Shown here piece after piece: positions 17,057 through 25,632 of a stretch of 64,000 nt of DNA. Within the stretch, counting starts at the first letter, position 1. Each line of letters opens with the position of its first letter. The DNA comes from Halobacillus litoralis (lineage in GTDB: Bacteria; Bacillota; Bacilli; Bacillales; Halobacillaceae), in the NCBI RefSeq assembly GCF_009856445.1, contig NZ_WMFA01000003.1, positions 186,001 to 250,000 on the forward strand, in the 5' to 3' direction. The position numbers were made by a program, and so were the translations under genes. Under the pieces are notes generated by a model, which was given only the letters and a program-made list of their open reading frames with translations, had not been told where the DNA came from and made no database searches.

Positions 17057-18112
17057 GTGACGTTTGCTCAACCAAAGAACCCCTGATTTAGCTAGGCGGG
17101 GGAGGACCCCTGTCATTGGTTTTTGAAGCATGTTGCCAAATCCGTCATTCTTTCCAAGAGAACCGAGTGCACCTTTTAACTTCACCTCAGATGGACGCTC
17201 AGGGACACGGTCTCTAAGTATGGCATTAAGTACAGCGGCTACCTTCTCACCTTGCTGACCGGCAAGCTGTGCACTGGGAGAATGTTCAGAGGCTGCGCAA
17301 TCACCTACAACGTAGACATTTTGATGGGAGGGTACCTGGTAAAAATCATTGACGATCACTTTTTCCTGGTCATCCTTTTCAAAAGGAAGCTCTCTGACAA
17401 GGAAATTCGGGCGGACCCCGGCGGTCCATACAGTGACATCGTTCAAATAACAAACACCATTGTTGCATACACCGTCTTTTTCAACGTACTCTACGTTTGC
17501 GCCGTGGATGACTTCCACTTCATTATCCTTAAACCACTTCTCCACATAATCCTGGATTTTGGAATCGAAGGCTTTCAAAACCGTTTCTCCACGGTCCAAC
17601 AAGCGAATGTTCAAGTCCGGCCTGCTTTCCCTGACTTCTGAAGCGACCTCAATCCCGCTTAGTCCGGCACCGACAACGGTTACCTTTCCGTACGCTCCTA
17701 GGTTGTTAATGGCAAAGCCTGCACTCCTTGCTTTCGAGAACGTCTGTACACTTTCGGTGAATTCTCGTGCGCCTTCTATGCCGTGGTAGTTATCCTCACA
17801 GCCAAGACCAATCAATAAGTAATCGTAGGGAAGGTTTTTTTCCCCGCCTTTAATTACTATGGTTTCATTTTCTGTGTCGATTTTCTCAACTTCATTGAAG
17901 ACATAAGTGACTTGCTCGTGTTCAGGAAAATCAACGCGCGCGTGACGGTCAGACTCCGTTCCTGCTGCTATGGTGTAAAATTCAGTTTTTAATGAATGGT
18001 AAGGATTCCTGTCGACGACCGTGATATGTACATCTTCTGGGATTTGATCGAGCAACCCGTGCAAAGTGTTCATACCCCCATAGCCGCCCCCCAAAATAAC
18101 GACTTCTTTCAT
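17054..18112 (-). CDS. yutJ: NADH dehydrogenase-like FAD oxidoreductase (YutJ-like)
   Basis: Protein of 352 residues of the type II NADH dehydrogenase group. The N-terminal FAD site is VVILGGGYGGMNTLHGL, the second dinucleotide site is VTVVGAGLSGIEVASEVRE near residue 145, and the second FAD motif is NVYVVGDCAASE near residue 268. It matches B. subtilis YutJ in length and order. It probably passes electrons from NADH to quinone or acts as a diaphorase at the membrane surface; a C-terminal hydrophobic anchor is weak (KSGVLWLSKRH). Monocistronic; the ATG at 18112 has AAAGGTGG upstream. Confidence 0.87.
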   Translation of the reverse strand: MKEVVILGGGYGGMNTLHGLLDQIPEDVHITVVDRNPYHSLKTEFYTIAAGTESDRHARVDFPEHEQVTYVFNEVEKIDTENETIVIKGGEKNLPYDYLLIGLGCEDNYHGIEGAREFTESVQTFSKARSAGFAINNLGAYGKVTVVGAGLSGIEVASEVRESRPDLNIRLLDRGETVLKAFDSKIQDYVEKWFKDNEVEVIHGANVEYVEKDGVCNNGVCYLNDVTVWTAGVRPNFLVRELPFEKDDQEKVIVNDFYQVPSHQNVYVVGDCAASEHSPSAQLAGQQGEKVAAVLNAILRDRVPERPSEVKLKGALGSLGKNDGFGNMLQKPMTGVLPRLAKSGVLWLSKRH

Positions 18113-18308
18113 CTTTGTTCCACCACCTTTTCTTAATCCCCTGTTCGAAAACGCTTTCTGATTGTTACAACCTTTAGAGTACCAAAATTACTGGCGAAAA
18201 ACTAGAATGATTGAGCAAATTCTCTCATCTTTCCTTATTATTCGATTCCCTCTCCATAAATATTTAAAAGTCTAAATGTAAACTTTCCTAACAAATTCAT
18301 TCACATAA

Positions 18309-18498
18309 GCTCCCTTTAGTTGAAGACTCAGTTTCGAGACTTTTGTTGAGTGGATGGGGGCTGCGGGGAATAGCTCGCTTTCCGCGGAAGCTCGGCGCTC
18401 TCCCACAGGAAAGCGAGTAGCTTCCCAGCCACCCCTGACGCTCAACCCTGGCAACGAACCCTAGAATCTCGAAACTGAGTCTTCCACAATCCTGCCAT
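18309..18498 (-). repeat. interspersed repeat copy R2 (190 bp, hybrid)
   Basis: Shortest copy, oriented opposite to R1: type 2 terminus (GCTCCC...) at the left, type 1 (CAATCCTGCCAT) at the right, both next to the inverted core. The inside is half of module A (GGCTGCGGGGAATAGCTCGC) fused to half of module B (AAGCGAGTAGCTTCCCAGCC), with spacer and internal box missing. This looks like recombination between the two modules of a full copy. It lies between divergent genes. Confidence 0.8.
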
Positions 18499-18580
18499 TA
18501 TGTTTAATAACAGGAAGGGATAGTTCAATTTTGAACTGGAATCTGGTACATTGAAGGCAGAAATGGTTAGAAAGGAAACG

Positions 18581-19651
18581 ATGATGAAAAAAATACATAG
18601 CGAAATATTGCAATTTAGAGGCACGCATTATGATTTTGGGTTTGATCAAGGACAGCGGCTGAAAGACTCGTGGACAGTAAAGAATAGAGAAAAACAATGG
18701 CGGGTGAGGAAGCCTCGTTTTATTGTAGAAGAACAGGAAGTGAAAGAAGCGATTACACGTTTTTCCCCAGGTGTATGGGAGGAGCTTCTTGGTTTGAGAG
18801 ATGCTTTGGAATGGCCGATGGAAAAAGTGATGATGGAATTCGGTGGATATCGAATCGACTACAAAAGAAGTGGATGTTCGATTATGACTGGAGACGGTTA
18901 TTTTATTCGAAATTACGATTACATGCCAAAGACATACGAGGGGCGTTACAGCCTTTTTCAGCCCACCGACCAAGGATACAGCATTATAGGACCGACGCAG
19001 CGTATTACGGGCCGTATGGATGGGATGAATGAAAAGGGTCTGGTGATGGGATATAACTTCATGCACCGCAAGCGCCCGGGGGACGGGTTTATTTGCTGTA
19101 TGATTGGCCGCCTTGTGCTTGAGTCTTGCGCGAATGTAACGGAAGCTGTTCAAATGCTCCGTGACATCCCCCATCGCCATTCATTCAGTTACACCGTCTT
19201 CGATAAAAGCAATATGACCTATGTAGTGGAAGCCTCTCCCCGTGGGGTAGAGGTAAGGGAATCAGATGTTTGTACAAACCATTTTGAAATCATGAAAAAG
19301 GAAAATCGGAATCACCTCGTGGATTCTATGAAGCGTATGGATGCGATCCAATCGAGTCGTGAAAAGATTGAGAATGCATATGATGCCTTCCGTTTAATGA
19401 ACGAAACCGATCGTGGTGTGTTTTCTAAGCTGTACAGCAACTGGGCCGGAACGATTCACACCTCCGGGTATTTACCAAAAGAAAACAAGGCATGGTTTGC
19501 TTTAGGTGGAGATCAGAAACCTGTGGAATTTGATTTCTCTCAATGGTTGAATGGAGAGGATCTTGAAGAAGAAAAGGTACACGGGGAAGTAGATACTGAT
19601 ATTCCTTTTGCTCACATGGAGGACGGCGCCTATTGGAGTGGGAAAAAATGA
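18581..19651 (+). CDS. C45-family peptidase/acyltransferase-like Ntn hydrolase
   Basis: Cytosolic protein of 356 residues resembling isopenicillin-N acyltransferase-type (C45) and choloylglycine-type hydrolases. The likely nucleophile is the Cys of SGCSIMTGDGYFIRNYDYMP near residue 105, followed by the conserved R-N-(F/Y)-D motif. In this family the Cys is normally exposed by cleavage of the preceding bond or is used in place. Further family features are GMNEKGLVMGYNF and SYTVFDKSNMTYVVEASP. It probably cleaves or transfers an amide-linked acyl group. Start ATG 18581 is chosen for AAAGGAA upstream; 18584 is possible. The stop overlaps the next start (ATGA). Confidence 0.78.
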   Translation: MMKKIHSEILQFRGTHYDFGFDQGQRLKDSWTVKNREKQWRVRKPRFIVEEQEVKEAITRFSPGVWEELLGLRDALEWPMEKVMMEFGGYRIDYKRSGCSIMTGDGYFIRNYDYMPKTYEGRYSLFQPTDQGYSIIGPTQRITGRMDGMNEKGLVMGYNFMHRKRPGDGFICCMIGRLVLESCANVTEAVQMLRDIPHRHSFSYTVFDKSNMTYVVEASPRGVEVRESDVCTNHFEIMKKENRNHLVDSMKRMDAIQSSREKIENAYDAFRLMNETDRGVFSKLYSNWAGTIHTSGYLPKENKAWFALGGDQKPVEFDFSQWLNGEDLEEEKVHGEVDTDIPFAHMEDGAYWSGKK

Positions 19652-20163
19652 CCCCGAAGAAATGTGTGATTCGTAAGGGGAAACCAGAAGATGCGCCTCA
19701 TACGATGGCGTTGGCTAAGGAAATGTTAGCGGAGGGCTATGGGTTGAAACACCTGTCTGAGTTCCATGATTCCTTGGAAAAAGAAAAATCATGGATCAGC
19801 CGTTATGAAGACCCTGAGTTTTTTCTCGTAGCCGAAATGGAAGATGAGGTGGTCGGCTTTTTAAACTTTGATTTGGGTGCTCTTTCTTCTACAAGACATC
19901 AGGGCACATTCGGTGTTAATGTGAAAAGGGATGCAAGAAACAAAGGGATTGGCCGGGAACTTGTGAAGGCGATGACTGCTAGATGTCTGCGAATAGAAGG
20001 CATTGATATTATCCGGCTGCATGTAATGGAGTCCAATGCACGAGCCATCCACCTTTATGAGGATCTCGGTTTTCAAAAGGAAGGACGCTTCAAAGATTAT
20101 ATTCGGAAGAACGGCAGGAGTGAAAACCTGATTCATATGGCTCTGCATTTACGTTCTAAATAG
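19648..20163 (+). CDS. GNAT family N-acetyltransferase
   Basis: Protein of 171 residues with all GNAT blocks: VIRKGKPEDAPHTM at the start, FGVNVKRDARNKGIGRELVKAM (acetyl-CoA loop RNKGIG), and LHVMESNARAIHLYEDLGFQKEGRFKDYI near the C-terminus. Its likeness is to RimI-type and amino-group acetyltransferases acting on small amines. The ATG overlaps the stop of the Ntn hydrolase (ATGA) and lies behind GGAGTGG, so translation is coupled; both may modify the same class of N-acyl compound. Confidence 0.85.
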   Translation: MTPKKCVIRKGKPEDAPHTMALAKEMLAEGYGLKHLSEFHDSLEKEKSWISRYEDPEFFLVAEMEDEVVGFLNFDLGALSSTRHQGTFGVNVKRDARNKGIGRELVKAMTARCLRIEGIDIIRLHVMESNARAIHLYEDLGFQKEGRFKDYIRKNGRSENLIHMALHLRSK

Positions 20164-20176
20164 GGAGTGATGATGA

Positions 20177-20848
20177 GTGCCTGAGAAAGTCATAGTCTCT
20201 TGGAGTGGTGGCAAGGATTCCGCCCTTGCTTTACAAAAGATGATGGAAGATGAGAAGTACGAGGTCGAGGGTCTGTTTTCAACCATTTCTGAGCAGTCTT
20301 TGCGATTACCTGTCCATGAAGTCGGGGAGAATCTGCTGATGAAGCAGGCGGAGGCCCTGGGACTCCCACTTGAAATTGTCCCGGTTCCGGAGAATGCATC
20401 AAATAAGGTTTATGAGAAGGTAATGCAAAGGATGTTCCAGGACTTTAAAGACAGAAACATTCACAAAGTGGTTTACGCCGATCTTTTCCTTGAAGATATC
20501 CGAGCGTTTCGCGATGCTTTATTGAGGAAGAATGAAATGACAGGGACCTACCCATTATGGGGAATAAGTTCTCACCAGGTAGCAGATGAAATCATTGAAA
20601 AGGGATTTCAGGCAGTGGTCACAACCGTTGATACGAAGAAGTTGGATAAAAGCTTACCCGGGGTTCTCTATAATCAGGAATTTCTGCATTCCTTGTCCCC
20701 TGAAGTTGATCCTTGCGGAGAAAACGGGGAGTTTCACACTTTCGTTTGGGGTGGTCCTCTGTTTGACGCACCTTTGAGCATTCAGCAAGGGAAGCGATTT
20801 GAGACATGGAGGGGAAGGTTTTCCCACGTAGAAATGAAGGAGAAGTAG
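20177..20848 (+). CDS. Dph6-related ATP pyrophosphatase (PP-loop)
   Basis: Cytosolic protein of 223 residues starting with the PP-loop VSWSGGKDSALALQKM (residues 7-22), followed by the family-specific Glu/His region IHKVVYADLFLEDIRAFRDALL and the C-terminal VDPCGENGEFHTFVWGGPLF, which is the Dph6/MJ0570 signature. Dph6 makes the diphthamide amide in eukaryotes and archaea; bacteria lack diphthamide, so this one adenylates another carboxylate. The start is GTG 20177 behind AGGGAGTGATG; the ATGs at 20171 and 20174 are out of frame. It ends a three-gene operon. Confidence 0.85.
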   Translation: MPEKVIVSWSGGKDSALALQKMMEDEKYEVEGLFSTISEQSLRLPVHEVGENLLMKQAEALGLPLEIVPVPENASNKVYEKVMQRMFQDFKDRNIHKVVYADLFLEDIRAFRDALLRKNEMTGTYPLWGISSHQVADEIIEKGFQAVVTTVDTKKLDKSLPGVLYNQEFLHSLSPEVDPCGENGEFHTFVWGGPLFDAPLSIQQGKRFETWRGRFSHVEMKEK

Positions 20849-20901
20849 ACAACCCTCTTCGGAATAAGGTATAACTAAGAAAACACATGTTGGAGGTTAC
20901 T

Positions 20902-21681
20902 ATGGAAGATATTTTACAAATGAAAGATAAAAACATCGTTGTCATGGGTGTGGCGAACCAGCGAAGCCTTGCCTGGGGTGTGGCTAAATCCCTCTATCAG
21001 GCAGGCGCCAACGTTATTTTTACATATCGAAAAGACAGAAGTTATAAGAAACTTGAGAAGTTGCTTGCGGACGGTGGATTAGAGGCGAAAGCCATCGTTC
21101 AATGTGATGTAAACAGTGATGAAAGTATTCAACAGGCTTTTGCGGAAATTGGTGAGAAAGTCGGTGTGATTCATGGGGTTTGTCATTCCATCGCTTTTGC
21201 TCATGCGGAGGATTTGAAAGGGGATTTTGTGGATACTTCACGTGAAGGGTTCGCTTTTGCACAGGATACAAGTGCTTATTCACTTATTGCGGTAGCGAAA
21301 GCCAGTCAGCCTTATATGACAGAAGGCGGATCGATGATTGCTATGAGTTACCTTGGGGCTGAACGTGTGGTTGAAGGCTATAACGTCATGGGTGTGGCGA
21401 AGGCGTCTCTTGAAGCCACGGTTCGTTACTTGGCGTCCGATTTAGGTGAAAATCAAATCAGAGTCAATGCCATTTCGGCTGGTGCGGTACGTACACTCGC
21501 TGCTAAAGGGGTACCAAGTTTCAATGAGATTTTACACAAAATTGAAGAAACAGCTCCACTGAAAAAGAACGTGACACAAGAAGAAGTCGGAGACATGACC
21601 CTGGCAATGATGAGCCACTTATCTCGTGGAGTGACAGGAGAAATTGTCTATGTTGACTCAGGTTACAATATTTTAGGTTAA
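20902..21681 (+). CDS. fabI: enoyl-[acyl-carrier-protein] reductase (NADH), FabI
   Basis: Cytosolic enzyme of 259 residues that reduces trans-2-enoyl-ACP in the last step of fatty acid elongation. The FabI version of the nucleotide site is VVMGVANQRSLAWGVAKSL; the catalytic Tyr-x6-Lys pair is in YNVMGVAKASLEA, and IRVNAISAGAVRTLAAKGV follows. Length equals that of B. subtilis FabI. ATG 20902 lies behind GGAGG; the frame is open five codons further up without a better start. Preceded by an unlinked operon, followed by a short terminator. Confidence 0.95.
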   Translation: MEDILQMKDKNIVVMGVANQRSLAWGVAKSLYQAGANVIFTYRKDRSYKKLEKLLADGGLEAKAIVQCDVNSDESIQQAFAEIGEKVGVIHGVCHSIAFAHAEDLKGDFVDTSREGFAFAQDTSAYSLIAVAKASQPYMTEGGSMIAMSYLGAERVVEGYNVMGVAKASLEATVRYLASDLGENQIRVNAISAGAVRTLAAKGVPSFNEILHKIEETAPLKKNVTQEEVGDMTLAMMSHLSRGVTGEIVYVDSGYNILG

Positions 21682-21688
21682 TGGATAG

Positions 21689-21715
21689 GTCCCCTCAAGC
21701 AGGGGGCTTTTTTCT
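21689..21715 (+). terminator. rho-independent terminator
   Basis: A short GC stem (CCCCT/AGGGG, 21691-21695 with 21701-21705) followed by T6 closes fabI. Confidence 0.7.
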
Positions 21716-21811
21716 TTGCTGAAAACGTTTTACAGCTTCTGTTTGGGGAATGGACTCTTAGATAAGGAAATCCACACAGGACCAATTTATTAGAACGGAG
21801 GCTATCGGATT

Positions 21812-23188
21812 ATGCAAAGACAACAAACCATTATCGAAGAGTCATTAAAGGCCATCATGGAGGATGAAGATTTTCTCCCGGACTTGAAAGCACAAACGCG
21901 GGAGCAAGCCTATAACTCACTGGTCGCGCTTCTATCAACTCCGAATCATATCCACAAATCTTTTCTACGCATCACTACTGAAAATGGAACGATCGTAAGG
22001 ATTCCGTCATTCCGTGTCCAACATAGTGATACTGTCGGGCCTTATAAAGGCGGGATTCGTTTTCATGAATCGGTCGATGAAGATGAGGTCTCTAATTTAG
22101 CGAAACTGATGACTTTGAAAAATGCTCTGCATGAACTTCCTTTTGGTGGAGGTAAGGGTGGAGTGGTCATCAATCCTAAAGAGTACAGCATAAAAGAACT
22201 GAATTTAATTTGTAAGAAATACGTTCAATATTTTAATGATATTCTAGGGCCGGACAAGGATATTCCCGCTCCGGATGTTGGTACTGGAGAGCGGGAAATG
22301 GATTGGATGATGGGAGAGTTCAAAAACATCCATCCCGGAGAGCCCTATCGCAACAGTTTCACTGGGAAAAGCATCGTAAATGGCGGATCTCTCGGAAGAA
22401 GAGAGGCAACCGGAAAAGGGGTTTACTATACGTTCCGTTACATGTTGCATGATTTCGTCAATGAACATAAAAAATGGTTGGGCGATACGGAAAATACTTT
22501 TGCTCATACGGCTCTTGATCATGCCGGCAAAAAGTTAAAAGTAGCGGTTCAAGGCTTTGGTAACCTTGGTTCAGTTGCTGCTCTTGAGGCCTACCAATGT
22601 AATCATGTGCAAAACCGGGTAGTGGCAGTGAGCGATGCAAATGTAATGCTTTATCATTCAGATGGCCTGGATATCCCGGGACTTGTTCAGTTTGCGAAAG
22701 AGCATGATGGCGACCTGCCTTCAACTGAAGAGGACTTGAACGAACATGAGCTTGTAGCAGAGATTAAAAACAGAGATGATTTACTGGAAATGGATGTTGA
22801 TGTTCTGATTTTAGCAGCGTTGGAAGATCAAATCCATAAAGATAATATGAAGAACATTCAAGCGAAAATCATTGTCGAAGGTGCTAATGGACCAATTACA
22901 GAAGAAGCAGATCGATACCTTGCGGATAAAGGTGTATTGATCGTCCCTGATATATTAGCTAATGCGGGTGGTGTCATCGTTTCCTACTACGAGTGGGTTC
23001 AGGGAAGAGAGGCACAGTTCATGACGGAGGATCAGGTGTTCGAAAGACTTTTTGATAAGCTGAAAGGTACCATGGATACGATACTGCCTCAATTTTTTGG
23101 AGATCCGTTCCCATTGAGACAGAATTGTTACATCCATTCTGTCACAAAACTTTCTACGATTATGTACCGCCAAGGAAAACTTTATTAA
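21812..23188 (+). CDS. glutamate dehydrogenase (Glu/Leu/Phe/Val dehydrogenase family)
   Basis: Cytosolic enzyme of 458 residues that interconverts glutamate and 2-oxoglutarate plus ammonia. The N-terminal domain has the substrate-binding and catalytic stretch VGPYKGGIRFHESVDEDEV...LPFGGGKGGVVINP and PAPDVGTGEREMDWM; the Rossmann domain has VAVQGFGNLGSVAALEAY. It is about 30 residues longer than RocG/GudB because of an extra segment near 213-240 (VNEHKKWLGDTENTFAHTALDHAG). The ending NCYIHSVTKLSTIMYRQG is unlike the usual C-terminal helix. Coenzyme preference not determined. ATG 21812 follows a GGAGG-type site (ACGGAGGCT). Confidence 0.87.
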   Translation: MQRQQTIIEESLKAIMEDEDFLPDLKAQTREQAYNSLVALLSTPNHIHKSFLRITTENGTIVRIPSFRVQHSDTVGPYKGGIRFHESVDEDEVSNLAKLMTLKNALHELPFGGGKGGVVINPKEYSIKELNLICKKYVQYFNDILGPDKDIPAPDVGTGEREMDWMMGEFKNIHPGEPYRNSFTGKSIVNGGSLGRREATGKGVYYTFRYMLHDFVNEHKKWLGDTENTFAHTALDHAGKKLKVAVQGFGNLGSVAALEAYQCNHVQNRVVAVSDANVMLYHSDGLDIPGLVQFAKEHDGDLPSTEEDLNEHELVAEIKNRDDLLEMDVDVLILAALEDQIHKDNMKNIQAKIIVEGANGPITEEADRYLADKGVLIVPDILANAGGVIVSYYEWVQGREAQFMTEDQVFERLFDKLKGTMDTILPQFFGDPFPLRQNCYIHSVTKLSTIMYRQGKLY

Positions 23189-23193
23189 GTTAA

Positions 23194-23225
23194 AAACTCA
23201 GCCTTCCATAGGCTGAGTTTTTTTG
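23194..23225 (+). terminator. rho-independent terminator
   Basis: AAACTCAGCC/GGCTGAGTTT (23194-23203, 23211-23220) plus T8 follows the glutamate dehydrogenase gene. Confidence 0.9.
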
Positions 23226-23288
23226 TACATATTTTCGTAGAAAAGGGAAAATTAAAGGAAGAGTGCTTATTTTAAAGGAGGAGTTGGA

Positions 23289-24065
23289 ATGCTTGAAGGT
23301 AGATCAGCTTTAATTACTGGTTCGGGACAGGGAATCGGACTTGAGATCGCAACAGAATTTGCAAAAGCAGGCGCGAAGGTCATGCTTAATGATATCAATG
23401 AAGAGACCCTCAACAAATCAGTAGAACAACTACGATCCCAAGGACATACGGTTGAAGGGGTCGTCGCGAACGTAGCAAAAGAAGAAGATGTAAAAAATGC
23501 AATTGAAGAAACGGTTCGTAAATTCGGGAAAATTGACATCTTAGTCAATAATGCAGGGATTCAGCATGTCGCCCCAATTGAGGAATTCCCAAGTGAAAAA
23601 TATTCATTAATCCTGGATATTATGCTTAAAGGACCGTTCTATGGGACGAAGTATGCGTTCCCACACATGAAGGAACAAGGTTATGGCCGTATTTTGAACA
23701 TGGCTTCCATCAATGGACTTATCGGTTTCGCAGGGAAAGCCGGGTACAACAGTGCCAAACACGGAGTGATCGGTTTAACGAAGGTAGCCGCTCTAGAGGC
23801 CGCGGACCACGGGATCACGGTAAACGCAATCTGCCCGGGATATGTGGATACTCCACTTGTCCAAAACCAGTTAGAAGACCTTGCAAAGTCGAGAAATATC
23901 GATAAGGAAAAGGCATTGGAAGAGGTTATTTATCCACTCGTACCACAAAATCGGTTGTTGAAAGTCCAGGAAATTGCAGACTATGCGATATTTCTGGTCA
24001 GTGAAAAAGCGAAAAGCATCACAGGCCAAGCAGCGGTCATCGATGGCGGATATACAGTACAATAA
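23289..24065 (+). CDS. 3-hydroxybutyrate dehydrogenase (SDR)
   Basis: Cytosolic short-chain dehydrogenase of 258 residues. Cofactor site TGSGQGIGLEIA, NNAG motif VNNAGIQHVAPIEEFP, catalytic Ser in MASINGLIGF and YNSAKHG as Tyr-x3-Lys. The VAPIEEFP and TPLVQNQL stretches match D-3-hydroxybutyrate dehydrogenases, which oxidise 3-hydroxybutyrate to acetoacetate with NAD+. The convergent GntP permease gene next door could be the importer of the substrate. ATG 23289 follows AAAGGAGGAG. Confidence 0.88.
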   Translation: MLEGRSALITGSGQGIGLEIATEFAKAGAKVMLNDINEETLNKSVEQLRSQGHTVEGVVANVAKEEDVKNAIEETVRKFGKIDILVNNAGIQHVAPIEEFPSEKYSLILDIMLKGPFYGTKYAFPHMKEQGYGRILNMASINGLIGFAGKAGYNSAKHGVIGLTKVAALEAADHGITVNAICPGYVDTPLVQNQLEDLAKSRNIDKEKALEEVIYPLVPQNRLLKVQEIADYAIFLVSEKAKSITGQAAVIDGGYTVQ

Positions 24066-24070
24066 ACAAA

Positions 24071-24106
24071 AAAACGTCCCTTTATAATAAAAGGGACGTT
24101 TTCTTA
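24071..24106 (+). terminator. rho-independent terminator
   Basis: AAAACGTCCCTTT/AAAGGGACGTTTT (24071-24083, 24090-24102), after the 3-hydroxybutyrate dehydrogenase gene. Confidence 0.9.
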
Positions 24107-24116
24107 TTTCCTCTAT

Positions 24117-24153
24117 CAAATAAAAAGCTTCCCTCCTAAGGAGGGAAGCTTTT
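24117..24153 (-). terminator. rho-independent terminator
   Basis: A perfect 15-bp stem around a single base (24123-24137, 24139-24153) with T-run on the minus strand ends the GntP permease gene. Confidence 0.88.
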
Positions 24154-24158
24154 GTTAG

Positions 24159-25445
24159 TTAGTTGATTCCCATCATGGCAAGGAAAATAATCGCGATGGT
24201 GGCAATCATCGGAATGAGAAGACCGACAACGAAAACATCCTTGTAAGAATCTTTGTGAGTCAGCCCTGTAACCGTAAATAACGTCAATAATGCCCCGTTA
24301 TGAGGAAGTATGGAAGCTCCGGATGCTACTGATGTTATACGGTGAAAAGCTTCAAGACTCAACCCTTGATTGACAGCAATATTGTAATATTCCTGTCCGA
24401 GTGCTTCGAGGGCAATCCCCATACCACCGGATGCGGATCCTGTGATCATAGCAAGGAGACTGACGGCAAAGGCTTCTGAGAAAAACGGACTCAAAGGGAT
24501 ACTGAAAATCAAATCCTTTACCGAGTCAAAACCAGGTGAAGCGGTAACTACAGTACCAAACCCGACAGCCGCACTCGTGTTAATGGTAGCCATAACCGAA
24601 CCGGAAGCCCCTCCATTGATTGCTTTAATGAAATCTTTATAATCTTTCCAGTTAAAGATCATGATTAAAATGATCCCGATGAGCAAGGCGGCTAGAATAC
24701 TGATGTCAAATGCGTTCAGTGTCAATACAACAGCAATCAGCGGAATGGTGGAAAGAATCCAGTTTGGGAGTTCCTCTTCGTTTACACTTTTTACTTGGTT
24801 ATCGCCTTCAGGCTCCGTGAATTTTTCATCTTTCTTAATCAGTTGTTTTTCACGGAATTTCAAATAAAAATATCCACCGACAGCCATGATCAATGCAGCA
24901 ACAATACCTAGTATGGGTGCAGCCATCGTGTCTGTCTTAAAGGTGTTGATCGGAATGATGTTCTGAATTTGAGGTGTACCAGGAAGTGCTGTCATTGTAA
25001 AAGTAAAAGCACCAAGTACGAACGTTGATGGAATCAACTTTCTTGAAACATTCGCCTCGCGAAACATCGCTACAGCCAATGGATACACAGCAAAGACCAC
25101 AACAAACAAACTAACTCCGCCATACGTAAGAATTGCAGCCGATAAAAGCATTCCAAGAATGGCGCGTTTTTTACCAATGATGCTCGAAATCTTATGGGCA
25201 ACCGACTGTGCAGCTCCTGTATCTTCCATCAATTTACCAAAGATCGCACCGAAAAGGAAAATCGGAAAATAGTCTTTGGCAAAGTCTACAAATCCCTGCA
25301 TGTAGGTATCTGTATAAGCGGGTAGGATATCCATACCACTTAAAATCGCGACAATGCCTGATACAAGTGGCGCAATCCAGATGATGGACCATCCGAGATA
25401 AGCCAACAGCATAAGTAATACGAGTCCAATTAGGATACTGATCAT
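24159..25445 (-). CDS. GntP family permease (gluconate/3-hydroxybutyrate type)
   Basis: Polytopic membrane protein of 428 residues with about twelve hydrophobic segments. GntP-family marks include FGAIFGKLMEDTGAAQSVA near residue 65, ALPGTPQIQNIIPINTF, GASGSVMATINTSAAVGFGTVV and the C-terminal ASGGMGIALEALG...ASILPHNGALLTLFTVTGLTHK. The family carries gluconate, fructuronate or 3-hydroxybutyrate with H+ or Na+. ATG 25445 follows GTGAGGG; the longer frame begins in upstream non-coding sequence. Its 3' neighbour, a 3-hydroxybutyrate dehydrogenase, makes that acid the likely substrate; this is inference. Confidence 0.85.
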   Translation of the reverse strand: MISILIGLVLLMLLAYLGWSIIWIAPLVSGIVAILSGMDILPAYTDTYMQGFVDFAKDYFPIFLFGAIFGKLMEDTGAAQSVAHKISSIIGKKRAILGMLLSAAILTYGGVSLFVVVFAVYPLAVAMFREANVSRKLIPSTFVLGAFTFTMTALPGTPQIQNIIPINTFKTDTMAAPILGIVAALIMAVGGYFYLKFREKQLIKKDEKFTEPEGDNQVKSVNEEELPNWILSTIPLIAVVLTLNAFDISILAALLIGIILIMIFNWKDYKDFIKAINGGASGSVMATINTSAAVGFGTVVTASPGFDSVKDLIFSIPLSPFFSEAFAVSLLAMITGSASGGMGIALEALGQEYYNIAVNQGLSLEAFHRITSVASGASILPHNGALLTLFTVTGLTHKDSYKDVFVVGLLIPMIATIAIIFLAMMGIN

Positions 25446-25586
25446 GATGAATCCCTCACTTTGTTTAATATCAGTTTTACTTTGTCCAAAACTGAAAAAT
25501 AAATGAGGGATTGTATATGAATTCAAATGATTAAAAGGAATTTAGCGTTCGTGAATCTTCAATAACTCTCCCATTTTGTTGAATGA

Positions 25587-25627
25587 AAAAAGGAGTATAA
25601 CCCCTCGGGGGGGTTATACTCCTTTTT
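25587..25627. terminator. strong rho-independent terminator
   Basis: An 18-bp stem AAAAAGGAGTATAACCCC with its complement (25587-25604, 25610-25627) follows the ppc stop. Confidence 0.92.
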
Positions 25628-25632
25628 GGTAA

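Noticed and set aside
18144-18160. CGAAAACGCTTTCT upstream of yutJ as a cre box
   Set aside because: Two mismatches at conserved positions (first T and last A).
18461-19180. Minus-strand frame of 239 codons over repeat R2 and the Ntn hydrolase gene
   Set aside because: Antisense shadow; composition is that of the complement of a coding gene and of the repeat.
21718-21735. TGAAAACGTTTTACA upstream of the glutamate dehydrogenase gene as a cre box
   Set aside because: The half-sites are one base too far apart for the CcpA consensus; likely chance.
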